A stretch of DNA of 64,000 nt, taken from NCBI RefSeq assembly GCF_000712035.1, contig NZ_KL544008.1, forward strand, positions 218,544 through 282,543, in the 5' to 3' direction. The position numbers and the translations under genes are program-made. The notes beneath the pieces were generated by a model. The model saw only the letters and a list, made by a program, of their open reading frames with translations. It was not told the origin of the DNA and searched no databases. This DNA comes from Salinicoccus luteus DSM 17002 (GTDB taxonomy: Bacteria > Bacillota > Bacilli > Staphylococcales > Salinicoccaceae). Shown one piece after another: positions 26,215-33,121 of the stretch. How positions within the stretch are numbered: position 1 is the first letter of the stretch; every line of letters begins with the position of its first letter.

Positions 26215-26243
26215 TTAAACATGTATTTAAAATGTATGTTTAA
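26215..26243 (+). promoter_or_regulatory. NsrR-like palindrome upstream of the RIC gene
   Basis: A 29-base imperfect palindrome begins TTAAACATGTATTT and ends AAATGTATGTTTAA. The core AACATGTATTT-A-AAATGTATGTT fits the 11-1-11 NsrR pattern (AAgATGyATTT-w-AAATrcATcTT). It sits 15 bases before the start codon of the RIC gene, where a bound repressor would block transcription. NsrR senses nitric oxide, which fits the role of RIC. Confidence 0.6.
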
Positions 26244-26258
26244 AACAGGAGGGTTAAT

Positions 26259-26951
26259 ATGACTACAGTAAACCGTGAGATGTGGGTCAGCGAAATCGTC
26301 AAGGAAATTCCGAAGAGTGCAGATATATTCAGGAAAAACAGAATCGACTACTGCTGTGGCGGCAAGATGCCGATATCCCAGGCAGTGGAGGAGCGTGGAC
26401 TGGACCTCGAGGGCATGCTTGAGGAGATCAACCATATCGAGCAGCATGAAGCGGCCGGCATACAGCCGAAGTATCTGGATGAGAAGGGGATTGTGAAGTT
26501 CATCCAGAACAGGTACCATCAGGAGCTGATGGACGAGTTCGCCGCCCTGACACCATACGTGACGAAGCTCGCCCGCAAGCATGGACCGAACGAACCGCAT
26601 CTGGTGAGAATCCTGGAGCTGTATCGCACACTGAAGCATGAAATGGTCGAGCATACGGAGGACGAGGATCAGAATGTATTCCCGATGATCATCGAATTCA
26701 TGGAGCACCCGACACCTGAACTGGCCGAAAAAGTGCGGCCGCATGTGAGCGAACTCGAAGGGGAGCATGAAGCTGTGGGAGATATTCTGAAGGAGCTCCG
26801 TGACATTACAGACGACTTTACGCCACACGCGAATGCATGCGGCACGTACAGGCTGGTATACGCACGGCTCGAGAAACTTGAAAAGGACACATTCGATCAT
26901 GTCCATCTGGAAAATCACGAACTGTTCGAACGGGTCAGAAGAGCAATCTAA
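26259..26951 (+). CDS. scdA: Iron-sulfur cluster repair di-iron protein (RIC/ScdA/YtfE)
   Basis: The 230-aa protein has the N-terminal ScdA motif RIDYCCGGK (Cys32-Cys33) and a C-terminal hemerythrin-like four-helix bundle. Its di-iron ligands are visible in RYHQELMDEF, LKHEMVEHTEDE, LEGEHEAVGD and HLENHELFERV. RIC proteins restore iron-sulfur clusters after nitric oxide or oxidative damage in the cytoplasm. Start ATG after ACAGGAGGGTTAAT. An NsrR-like palindrome overlaps the promoter region, suggesting induction by nitric oxide. Closed by its own terminator. Confidence 0.93.
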   Translation: MTTVNREMWVSEIVKEIPKSADIFRKNRIDYCCGGKMPISQAVEERGLDLEGMLEEINHIEQHEAAGIQPKYLDEKGIVKFIQNRYHQELMDEFAALTPYVTKLARKHGPNEPHLVRILELYRTLKHEMVEHTEDEDQNVFPMIIEFMEHPTPELAEKVRPHVSELEGEHEAVGDILKELRDITDDFTPHANACGTYRLVYARLEKLEKDTFDHVHLENHELFERVRRAI

Positions 26952-26959
26952 GGGGTATA

Positions 26960-26990
26960 AAAAATCTCGGGAGACCGCTCCCGAGATTTT
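26960..26990. terminator. Bidirectional terminator between convergent genes
   Basis: AAATCTCGGGAG/CTCCCGAGATTT with an ACCG loop and T-runs on both sides, between the RIC gene and the small minus-strand gene. Confidence 0.9.
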
Positions 26991-26995
26991 TGTGT

Positions 26996-27172
26996 TCATT
27001 GGCTTTTTTGGGCTCTGGCAGTGCTTGCGTACATCAGTATTGAAGCGAGGACAACGCAGACGACCCAGTAGCCGATGTCATTTGCAGCAAGTATGATGGC
27101 GATGATGCTGAGAAGGAAGGAGAGCGCAAAACCGAGGAGGACTTTCTTGTCCTCGAATAATTTTTTGTTCAT
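26996..27172 (-). CDS. Small two-helix membrane protein
   Basis: The 58-aa product has two hydrophobic helices (~11-30 and ~33-50) and a basic tail (TARAQKSQ). No family is recognised. ATG start after GAAAGGACATCCC; the longer upstream frame has no ribosome binding site and poor coding character. It shares the bidirectional terminator with the RIC gene. Confidence 0.6.
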   Translation of the reverse strand: MNKKLFEDKKVLLGFALSFLLSIIAIILAANDIGYWVVCVVLASILMYASTARAQKSQ

Positions 27173-27232
27173 GGGATGTCCTTTCATGGATGGTGGTTTT
27201 CTTCTATATTTTAACATAATCTTCTGAAATCT

Positions 27233-27260
27233 GTTTTTTGGATGGCGGAGGAAAGGGTAT
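27233..27260 (+). promoter_or_regulatory. Candidate sigma-B-type promoter
   Basis: GTTTTT, a 16-base spacer and GGGTAT resemble a sigma-B promoter (GTTTAA-N12-16-GGGTAT). The second element overlaps a TATAAT with no good -35. It lies 24 bases before the 52-aa gene. Confidence 0.3.
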
Positions 27261-27283
27261 AATGAATCAAAGGGGGTATGAGG

Positions 27284-27442
27284 ATGCACCGGAGCTATAA
27301 TGGACCGGATGACTACTTGGGGACGCATGCGAACAATGACTATGTGCCTTCAAGACTCGAAATCCAAAGGCACCCGGAGGGCTTCATCGAATTTGGGCTC
27401 TGGATGGTGGGCTCGTTCGTCAAACAGCTGTTCATACGCTGA
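27284..27442 (+). CDS. 52-aa hypothetical protein
   Basis: An ATG behind AAAGGGGGTATGAGG opens 52 codons (MHRSYNGPDDYLG start) ending with a hydrophobic, slightly amphipathic helix (FIEFGLWMVGSFVKQLFIR). A strong terminator begins just after the stop. A good ribosome binding site, a possible sigma-B promoter and a terminator support a real gene. The family is unknown; the end could lie on the membrane. Confidence 0.55.
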   Translation: MHRSYNGPDDYLGTHANNDYVPSRLEIQRHPEGFIEFGLWMVGSFVKQLFIR

Positions 27443-27445
27443 AAA

Positions 27446-27480
27446 AAAGGAAGCACAACCGGATCCGGTTGTGCTTTCTA
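27446..27480. terminator. Terminator between the 52-aa gene and the membrane pair
   Basis: AGCACAACCGG/CCGGTTGTGCT is followed by TTCTACTG on the plus strand; on the minus strand it follows the membrane-protein stop and ends in TTCCTTTTTTT. Confidence 0.85.
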
Positions 27481-27861
27481 CTGTTCTGTGGTCTCCCTTT
27501 GACGAAGATAGGAAAATAAAACGCTGAGTGTGGCTGAGAACAAAAGTATCCAGAAAGGGCCGGAATCCGGATTGAGGCCGAATCGGGAATCCCCGCCGAG
27601 CTGGGTCAGTATAAGTATGAGTGATATGAAGTACAATTCGAAAATCAGTACATTATGCCACGATTCCTCCTGTTCCCTCCCTGTCTTCTTCCGGTCCATG
27701 TGGCCGAATATGCTGCCCGCGATTGCCAAAATGATCATTACGGCAACTAGGATGACAATTGTTCGCATGTTCGAGTAGGGCAGGACGGGAAACTGGTCGA
27801 GAATGATGGTGACTGAAAAAATGATGACTACAAATGCTGAAAGAATCTTCTGAATCGTGAT
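27478..27861 (-). CDS. Small membrane protein, copy B of a tandem pair, apparent AUC start
   Basis: The 127-aa product has about four membrane segments. It is a paralogue of the upstream copy A: DQFPVLPYS matches DQFPQLPFA, and LGGDSRFGLNPDSGPFWI matches IGGESSLGLDFASDSFWI. The first ATG (27768) has no ribosome binding site and would remove the first helix. Extending to where homology begins leads to ATC at 27861, 8 bases after AAAGGGG. No ATG, GTG, TTG or CTG lies between the in-frame TAG of copy A and this point. I annotate the ATC start provisionally. Function unknown. Confidence 0.55.
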   Translation of the reverse strand: MTIQKILSAFVVIIFSVTIILDQFPVLPYSNMRTIVILVAVMIILAIAGSIFGHMDRKKTGREQEESWHNVLIFELYFISLILILTQLGGDSRFGLNPDSGPFWILLFSATLSVLFSYLRQRETTEQ

Positions 27862-27894
27862 GTTCTCATCCCCTTTGCTGAGTAGTAGGTTATG

Positions 27895-28275
27895 CTAGTC
27901 CAGCTGCCTACGGGCGCGTTGGCCCGTCTCGTATGTCCCGTAGATTTTTATAAATGCCCCAATGGCTGCAATCCAGAACGAATCACTGGCAAAGTCCAGA
28001 CCAAGCGAAGACTCGCCGCCAATCAGATTCAGGAATGTGATGAAGCCGAATATGCACAAATAGTAGGTCAGTTCCTCCATCCATGAATCTGTCTTCTTTT
28101 CCTCCGAGACTCCATCGTTGAGCTTTGTGATCATATAGATCAGCGCGAACATGCATAATGCATTGATCAGCTGCGTCTGCCACGTGGCAAAGGGCAGTTG
28201 CGGAAACTGGTCCATGATGAGCGCAAACCCGAAAAGACCATAGCCCATAATCTGCAGCGGCCGAATCTTGCTGAT
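27895..28275 (-). CDS. Small membrane protein, copy A of a tandem pair, apparent AUC start
   Basis: The 126-aa product has about four membrane segments with a central polar loop (NDGVSEEKKTDSW). The only early ATG (28248) lies 35 bases from AAGGAGG, far too distant. The ATC at 28275 is 8 bases from it and gives exactly 21 residues before DQFP, the same as in copy B. Upstream in frame there is no standard start before a TGA. Copies A and B are in the same frame, separated by one TAG and 11 codons. Promoter TTGAAA-16-TATTAT at 28369-28342. Function unknown. Confidence 0.55.
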   Translation of the reverse strand: MSKIRPLQIMGYGLFGFALIMDQFPQLPFATWQTQLINALCMFALIYMITKLNDGVSEEKKTDSWMEELTYYLCIFGFITFLNLIGGESSLGLDFASDSFWIAAIGAFIKIYGTYETGQRARRQLD

Positions 28276-28341
28276 AGGCGTTGCCTCCTTATTCCTCTTC
28301 CATTTTGCGGTAGCGTCTCATATATATTTTTCTTTGATCCT

Positions 28342-28369
28342 ATAATACCAAAAATTACAATTATTTCAA
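28342..28369 (-). promoter_or_regulatory. Promoter of the tandem membrane-protein pair
   Basis: TTGAAA (28369-28364), a 16-base spacer and TATTAT (28347-28342) on the minus strand. It is followed by a short leader containing a 10-codon frame that ends just before the AAGGAGG of copy A. Confidence 0.5.
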
Positions 28370-28409
28370 ATGAGACATTAAGGGAATAGAACCCCTCCTC
28401 AATCAGGCT

Positions 28410-29327
28410 CTAGCGGTTGATGGAGCGGGCCATGCGTACAAAGGTATGGCGACGACCCCGGATGGTGATGGAATAAGTCATAATGTTCTCAGGCACTGCG
28501 ATGCCGTAGAATCCGGCATCACCGATATGGTGGATATCTGCACCGGCCATCTTGGCGGCGAGGGCAATCTGACGAATGGTCGATGCATCCGCTCCTTCCT
28601 GACTGGTTCCGATGGTGAGCATGGCGAGGGCGCCTTTTAAATGGACGTATGAAACATATTTCTGTGCATCTTCAGTGGTGATGCCCGGCACCGTACCGGG
28701 TGAGGGCATCAGGATGACGTCTGCGCCGGCATCGATGAAGGCATCGAGTGCGGATTCCGAGATGATGCCGCTGCCGGTCTCATTCGTCACACCGGCACCA
28801 TGCATCTTGCCGGCGATGATGAGCGCATCACTGCCGAAGACTGCGTGTGCGCGTCGGATGGCGTTCGTGATTTCGGCGTTCGTCACACCGGTCTTTGGGT
28901 TGCCGGTGAGGCAGATGAAGTCGAAGCCGAGCGCTTTAGCCTGCGCGAGTGCCTCCTCTGAAGCGATGCGGCCCCGGTCGACGACATCGAGCGTTTCAAT
29001 CTGTTTGGCATTGAGGTCTACAGGCTCCAGGTTGAGGCCGACCGGTCTGCCGGTGAGTCTTTTTATTTCATGGATGACCTGGTCCGGATTTGATGGAGTG
29101 TAGCCCCTGACTTCAGGATGGAATACATCAAATACGTTAAAGAGCAGGAGGTCTGCACCGAATGACGCGGTGAGTTCCGCATTCGTCACATCCGGATAGA
29201 GCGGTGGTACGGTCGCCATCGTCTCAGCGAGCATGGTGCGGCCTTCACTTGCCTTGATCGATTGCTTGAGGTCCTGGCCCGTCATATTGATGAAGTCGGA
29301 AGCGTTGCAGTCGAGCAGTCTTTTCAT
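28410..29327 (-). CDS. TIM-barrel protein, DUF7916-like
   Basis: The 305-aa protein looks like a complete TIM barrel. ADLLLFNVFDVFHPEVRGY, PVGLNLEPVD, FICLTGNPKTGVTN, GSDALIIAGKMHGAGV and ADVILMPSPGTVPGIT are successive strand-loop segments with many small residues, as in phosphate-binding barrels. It resembles an uncharacterised family loosely related to PEP-mutase or phospho-sugar enzymes (DUF7916 in my memory), but no activity is established. ATG at 29327 after AAAGGGGACGATGAC. Single gene. Confidence 0.65.
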   Translation of the reverse strand: MKRLLDCNASDFINMTGQDLKQSIKASEGRTMLAETMATVPPLYPDVTNAELTASFGADLLLFNVFDVFHPEVRGYTPSNPDQVIHEIKRLTGRPVGLNLEPVDLNAKQIETLDVVDRGRIASEEALAQAKALGFDFICLTGNPKTGVTNAEITNAIRRAHAVFGSDALIIAGKMHGAGVTNETGSGIISESALDAFIDAGADVILMPSPGTVPGITTEDAQKYVSYVHLKGALAMLTIGTSQEGADASTIRQIALAAKMAGADIHHIGDAGFYGIAVPENIMTYSITIRGRRHTFVRMARSINR

Positions 29328-29517
29328 GTCATCGTCCCCTTTCATAGTAGTTTCATTCTATCCATTTATCGGGAATTTTGACAGCTGGATGATTCAGCTG
29401 TCATTCGGAGATTTGGTGGATGGCAATTGGCCCCGGCACGTGCAAACCATTGGCAACCGCTGCCATTTCAGCTATAGTAGAAAGTGACAATTTTCTAAAA
29501 ATGAAGGGGAGAGCGCC

Positions 29518-30033
29518 ATGAAATTTGAACAGGAGTTCCTGAATGTCATCCGGGCACGGTTCAAGGAGATCAAGCGGCTCGGTGACCGGACGCTGGATCA
29601 GCTGTCGGATGAAGATATGCACTGGCGGTACAACGAGGCGTCGAATACGATTGCGGTGCTGGCGAAGCATCTCAGGGGCAATATGTATTCCCGCTGGACG
29701 GACGTATTCACGTCGGACGGGGAGAAGGCGGATCGCGGCCGGGATGATGAATTCGAGGATGACCTCAATTCAAAAGCGGATGTGATCGCCGCCTGGGAGG
29801 ATGGCTGGCAGATATTCTTCAATGCACTGAACAGCTTCACTGTGGATGACCTGCTGCGTACCCAGAAGATCCGGGGGGAGGACCATACGATTCTGGAGGC
29901 GCTGGAGCGGCAGCATTCACACTATGCGACGCATATCGGACAGATGATGTTCATCGGCAAGCAGATCAAAGGGGAGGACTGGCAGTCGCTGAGCATACCG
30001 AAGGGGAAATCGGAGGAATACTTGAAATGGTAG
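29518..30033 (+). CDS. DinB-like protein, DUF1572 type
   Basis: The 171-aa four-helix-bundle protein has the layout of the DinB/DUF1572 family. A possible metal ligand lies in VLAKHLRGNM near residue 50, a conserved WEDGW segment is in the middle and the His pair is in HSHYATHIGQM near residue 137. Members are metal-binding proteins, some acting as thiol transferases with bacillithiol. The substrate here is unknown. ATG after AAGGGGAGAGCGCC. Confidence 0.8.
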   Translation: MKFEQEFLNVIRARFKEIKRLGDRTLDQLSDEDMHWRYNEASNTIAVLAKHLRGNMYSRWTDVFTSDGEKADRGRDDEFEDDLNSKADVIAAWEDGWQIFFNALNSFTVDDLLRTQKIRGEDHTILEALERQHSHYATHIGQMMFIGKQIKGEDWQSLSIPKGKSEEYLKW

Positions 30034-30041
30034 ACGGACGG

Positions 30042-30070
30042 GGAAGCGTAGCAGACGCTTCCTTTATTTT
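30042..30070 (+). terminator. Terminator after the DinB-like gene
   Basis: GGAAGCGT/ACGCTTCC with a 5-base loop and a TTTATTTT tail. It runs up to the next gene, which supports a start at 30089 rather than 30071. Confidence 0.85.
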
Positions 30071-30088
30071 ATGAAAGCGGTGGGAGAT

Positions 30089-31348
30089 ATGGGTAGAGAT
30101 CAAGGGCTCGAGGTATACATAGGTGATCCAAACAGAAAGGCAGGACTGTACCGGCGGACGCTCCTGATCGTCGTCATCTCGCAGATTTTCGGCGGGGCGG
30201 GACTCGCTGCGGGCATCACGGTGGGCGCACTGCTGGCGCAGGATATGCTCGGGACGGATTCACTGGCCGGGCTCCCGGTCGGGCTGTTCACGCTCGGTTC
30301 GGCCCTTGCGGCCTTTCTTGTCGGACGTCTGTCGCAGAAGATGGGCCGACGGACAGGGCTCGCAGCAGGCTTCATGGCCGGTGGACTCGGGGCAGTGGGC
30401 GTCGTTATGGCTGCGATAATGGAAAGCCCGGTACTGCTGTTCCTGTCGTTCTTCATCTATGGTGCCGGCACGGCAACAAACCTGCAAGCGCGATATGCCG
30501 GGACGGATCTCGCCGAGAAGCACCAGCGGGCGACGTCCGTCAGCATTGCGATGGTCAGTACAACGCTCGGTGCCGTGGCCGGCCCGAACCTCGTCGGGGT
30601 CATGGGCGACTTTGCACGCACGATCAACGTGCCGGAACTTGCGGGCCCATTCATCCTGGCGGGGGCGGCGTTCATCACGGCAGGAATCGTGCTGCTCCTG
30701 TTCCTGCGGCCGGATCCGTTCAAGGTCGCCCAGGTGCTGGAAGCGGAACGTCAAAGAGTTGGTACGATCGACGCGGCGGAGCGGACGGAAAACGATCAGC
30801 GCGGCATCGCGCTCGCCGCCCTCATCATGGTGGTGACTCAAATCGTCATGGTGGCGGTGATGACCATGACGCCGGTCCATATGGGGAATCATGGACATGA
30901 CCTCGGTGCCATCGGTATGGTCATCGGTTTCCATATTGCCGGCATGTATCTGCCGTCGCTCTTCACCGGCATACTGATCGACAAGATCGGGCGCGTGGCG
31001 ATGACGATTGCGGCGGCGATCATCCTGCTTATGGCAGGCGTCATTGCAGCGGCCGCACCAGGGGAGTCGTTTGCCATGATGGCCGTTTCCCTGACACTGC
31101 TTGGCGTCGGATGGAACCTCGGCCTGATCAGTGGGACGACGATCCTGGTTGATGCGACAGTCCCTGACTCCCGGGCGAAGACGCAGGGGACAGTGGATGT
31201 ACTGATTGCGCTCTCCGGTGCAGCAGGCGGAGCATTATCCGGCATCGTGGCTGCGGGTGCCGGGTTCGGCTTCCTGTCCATCGCAGGCGGTGTGCTCGCA
31301 CTCGGCCTCATACCGGCACTCTATCTCATGCACCCGGAAAAAAATTGA
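30089..31348 (+). CDS. MFS transporter
   Basis: The 419-aa protein has twelve predicted membrane helices in two halves. The loop motif GRLSQKMGRRTGL, after helix 2, is the major-facilitator signature, and a related IDKIGRVAM stands at the same place in the second half. It is most like drug or metabolite exporters, but the substrate is unknown. I chose the ATG at 30089, directly after GGTGGGAGAT; the earlier ATG lies in the terminator of the previous gene. The next gene, an O-methyltransferase, starts 79 bases downstream and could share the transcript. Confidence 0.88.
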   Translation: MGRDQGLEVYIGDPNRKAGLYRRTLLIVVISQIFGGAGLAAGITVGALLAQDMLGTDSLAGLPVGLFTLGSALAAFLVGRLSQKMGRRTGLAAGFMAGGLGAVGVVMAAIMESPVLLFLSFFIYGAGTATNLQARYAGTDLAEKHQRATSVSIAMVSTTLGAVAGPNLVGVMGDFARTINVPELAGPFILAGAAFITAGIVLLLFLRPDPFKVAQVLEAERQRVGTIDAAERTENDQRGIALAALIMVVTQIVMVAVMTMTPVHMGNHGHDLGAIGMVIGFHIAGMYLPSLFTGILIDKIGRVAMTIAAAIILLMAGVIAAAAPGESFAMMAVSLTLLGVGWNLGLISGTTILVDATVPDSRAKTQGTVDVLIALSGAAGGALSGIVAAGAGFGFLSIAGGVLALGLIPALYLMHPEKN

Positions 31349-31427
31349 TCAGCGCAGAGAATTTCGAGTTTTCCACCCCTGTCTGTGCGGGTAAACGAGG
31401 AAAAATAAAATGATGGAGGCTCGGAAA

Positions 31428-32087
31428 ATGGAAGAGACATGGAAAGCAGTCGATGAATATTTCGAAGAGAAGCTCAAGACGACGGACGACACGATGGCGC
31501 ATATACTGAAGGAGACTGATGATGCGGGCATGCGGCACATTGAAGTATCGAAGGCACATGGCAAGATGCTGTATCTGATGGCGAAGATGATTGGTGCCAA
31601 ATCCATCCTTGAGATCGGCACCCTCGGCGGCTTCAGCACCGTATGGCTTGCCCGTGCACTGCCGGAGGAGGGCCGGATGGCGACGATTGAAGCGGATCCG
31701 AATCATGCGGAAGTGGCGCGTCGGAACATCGCCTCAGCGGAACTTGCGGCACCGGTCGATGTCATCGAAGGCCAGGCGCTGGATCGGCTGCCGAAGCTGA
31801 TGGAGCGGGGGTACGAGCGTTTCGACCTGATCTTCATCGATGCGGACAAGGAGAACAATACGGAATATCTCAAATGGGCTCTGAAATTCTCCAACAAGGG
31901 CAGCGTCATCATCGTCGATAATGTCGTCCGGCAGGGCCGGATCATCGATGACACTAAGGAGAAGGCAGTGCCGTATATCCGTGAGATGTTCGATATGCTG
32001 GAGCAGGACGACCGCATCGAGGCAACCGCCATACAAACTGTCGGCCAGAAGGGGTATGACGGCTTCCTGATGGGTGTGGTGAAATAG
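31428..32087 (+). CDS. SAM-dependent O-methyltransferase (family 3)
   Basis: The 219-aa protein matches the caffeoyl-CoA/catechol type O-methyltransferases. The SAM-binding motif LEIGTLGGFSTVWLA lies near residue 63, the metal-binding aspartates are in FDLIFIDADKENN near 133-139, and a VIIVDNVVRQGRI motif follows. It moves a methyl group from S-adenosylmethionine to a hydroxyl, usually with a divalent metal. The ATG at 31428 is 8 bases after GGAGG; an earlier ATG at 31410 lacks a site. The substrate is unknown. Confidence 0.9.
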   Translation: MEETWKAVDEYFEEKLKTTDDTMAHILKETDDAGMRHIEVSKAHGKMLYLMAKMIGAKSILEIGTLGGFSTVWLARALPEEGRMATIEADPNHAEVARRNIASAELAAPVDVIEGQALDRLPKLMERGYERFDLIFIDADKENNTEYLKWALKFSNKGSVIIVDNVVRQGRIIDDTKEKAVPYIREMFDMLEQDDRIEATAIQTVGQKGYDGFLMGVVK

Positions 32088-32097
32088 GATAAGAAAA

Positions 32098-32150
32098 ATG
32101 AGTACCCCCATTTCAGGCCAATGGCTGAAATGGGGGTACTCATTTATTTT
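32098..32150. terminator. Bidirectional terminator between methyltransferase and mazF
   Basis: An ~18-base-pair stem beginning ATGAGTACCCCCATTTCAG with its complement is followed by TTATTTT. Both flanking genes end here. Confidence 0.9.
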
Positions 32151-32506
32151 CAAGTCAGGAATGTTGCTATTTTGGCAAGGCAATCATTTGTGATTTCATT
32201 CGGTGCTTTTGCCAGTATCTTTATATTTCTTGCTTTCCAATCCATACTCTTTACTTGATCTGATAAAATAACTCCGGTCACTGGAGATCCGTCTGACACT
32301 GGTACTCCAACATCTGGTAATGCCACTTCGAATGGATATCCTTTGATCTGGCTGGTTATGGGACAGATTAATGAAAACCCTGTGACTTCGTTGAATGATT
32401 TTGGAGACAATACAATCCCAATTCTTCGGCCTGATTGTTCATGTCCGGTTTGGGGGGAGAAATTGATGACTATCAGATCGCCACGCTCAGGTACATCTAT
32501 TGGCAT
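32150..32506 (-). CDS. mazF: MazF/PemK-type toxin endoribonuclease
   Basis: The 118-aa protein fits MazF/PemK ribonucleases: ERGDLIVINFSPQTGHEQSGRRIGIVLS at the front (the catalytic Arg lies in that loop), then FSLICPITSQIKGYPFEV with the conserved Thr/Ser, and SDQVKSMDWKAR. These toxins cut mRNA at short sequence motifs and are held inactive by MazE. It starts on the last base of the antitoxin stop (TGATG), so the two genes are translationally coupled. Confidence 0.92.
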   Translation of the reverse strand: MPIDVPERGDLIVINFSPQTGHEQSGRRIGIVLSPKSFNEVTGFSLICPITSQIKGYPFEVALPDVGVPVSDGSPVTGVILSDQVKSMDWKARNIKILAKAPNEITNDCLAKIATFLT

Positions 32507-32751
32507 CAGATTTTTTCATTCCCCTCTATTCCTAGTTGAACTTCTTCGTGACGGTTTTCGGATGTGACTCCTGATAAAAGGTCATCTAAATTATATCGCT
32601 TTACCGGTTCTTTAGGGGCAATAGTAATTTTGTTGTCGACTACTTCCATACCGACTACAGCACCTTCGTTGATGGAAAGGGTTTCCGCTACATCTTTGGG
32701 AATCCGTACAGCAAGGCTGTTTCCCCACTTTTTAACAGTTGTATCAGGCAT
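32506..32751 (-). CDS. mazE: MazE-type antitoxin (AbrB fold)
   Basis: The 81-aa protein has the AbrB-like DNA-binding fold in its first ~50 residues: VKKWGNSLAVRIPKDVAETLSI and GMEVVDNKITIAP. An acidic tail should wrap the toxin. It neutralises MazF and represses its own operon. ATG after GAGGAGGCACTGACC. This is the MazE/PemI group with the WGNSLAVRIP motif rather than the helix-only staphylococcal MazE. Confidence 0.9.
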   Translation of the reverse strand: MPDTTVKKWGNSLAVRIPKDVAETLSINEGAVVGMEVVDNKITIAPKEPVKRYNLDDLLSGVTSENRHEEVQLGIEGNEKI

Positions 32752-33030
32752 GGTCAGTGCCTCCTCATCAGTATTTTAAATCGATTATAACATGAACGGC
32801 AATTTATGTGTATACAAAGTATCTACATTATAGTTTGTTCATTGAAAACGTTACTTTTCAGAATGATTATTGTATAGTGTTTCATTACATATTATTTACA
32901 TTTCCTTAAACGGATATCAATATTGCGCTGATATGATGAAATCAGCATCAGATCCACCTCCGGATCTTTGATGCCCCCCAAGTCCCTTGCAAATACCAAC
33001 TGGTTTCAGTAAACCCGGATTCGTAACCCG
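32752..33030. other. Non-coding interval upstream of mazE
   Basis: No protein gene was seen here. The left part should carry the mazEF promoter on the minus strand. The right part (from about 32940) has C-rich segments and hairpins that lead into the strong terminator at 33031, described separately as a possible small RNA. Confidence 0.5.
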
Positions 33031-33072
33031 TCCCCTTTGAATGGCAATCCCCCATTCAAAGGGGATTTTTTA
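32943..33072 (+). ncRNA. Candidate small RNA with C-rich loops
   Basis: About 130 bases without a reading frame end in a strong intrinsic terminator with no gene before it. A hairpin GATCC/GGATC exposes ACCTCC, which is complementary to ribosome binding sites. The segments TGCCCCCCAAG and GTCCC are further C-rich single-stranded candidates, as found in several staphylococcal regulatory RNAs. A TATGAT at 32932 could be the -10 element, but the -35 is poor. Not recognised as a known family. Confidence 0.35.
33031..33072 (+). terminator. Strong terminator of the candidate small RNA
   Basis: TCCCCTTTGAATG/CATTCAAAGGGGA (13 base pairs) with a ~9-base loop and TTTTTTAAT tail. Confidence 0.9.
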
Positions 33073-33079
33073 ATAGCAC

Positions 33080-33116
33080 AAAAACGGACGACCTGAAGCG
33101 GTCGCCCGGATATTTT
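33080..33116 (-). terminator. Terminator of the second aldehyde dehydrogenase
   Basis: On the minus strand GGGCGACC/GGTCGTCC has a 6-base loop and is followed by GTTTTTG. Confidence 0.8.
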
Positions 33117-33121
33117 AAACT

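Noticed and set aside
27184-27328. Longer start for the 58-aa membrane protein on the minus strand
   Set aside because: The extension has no ribosome binding site, overlaps the plus-strand 52-aa gene and reads as non-coding; the ATG at 27172 has a good site.
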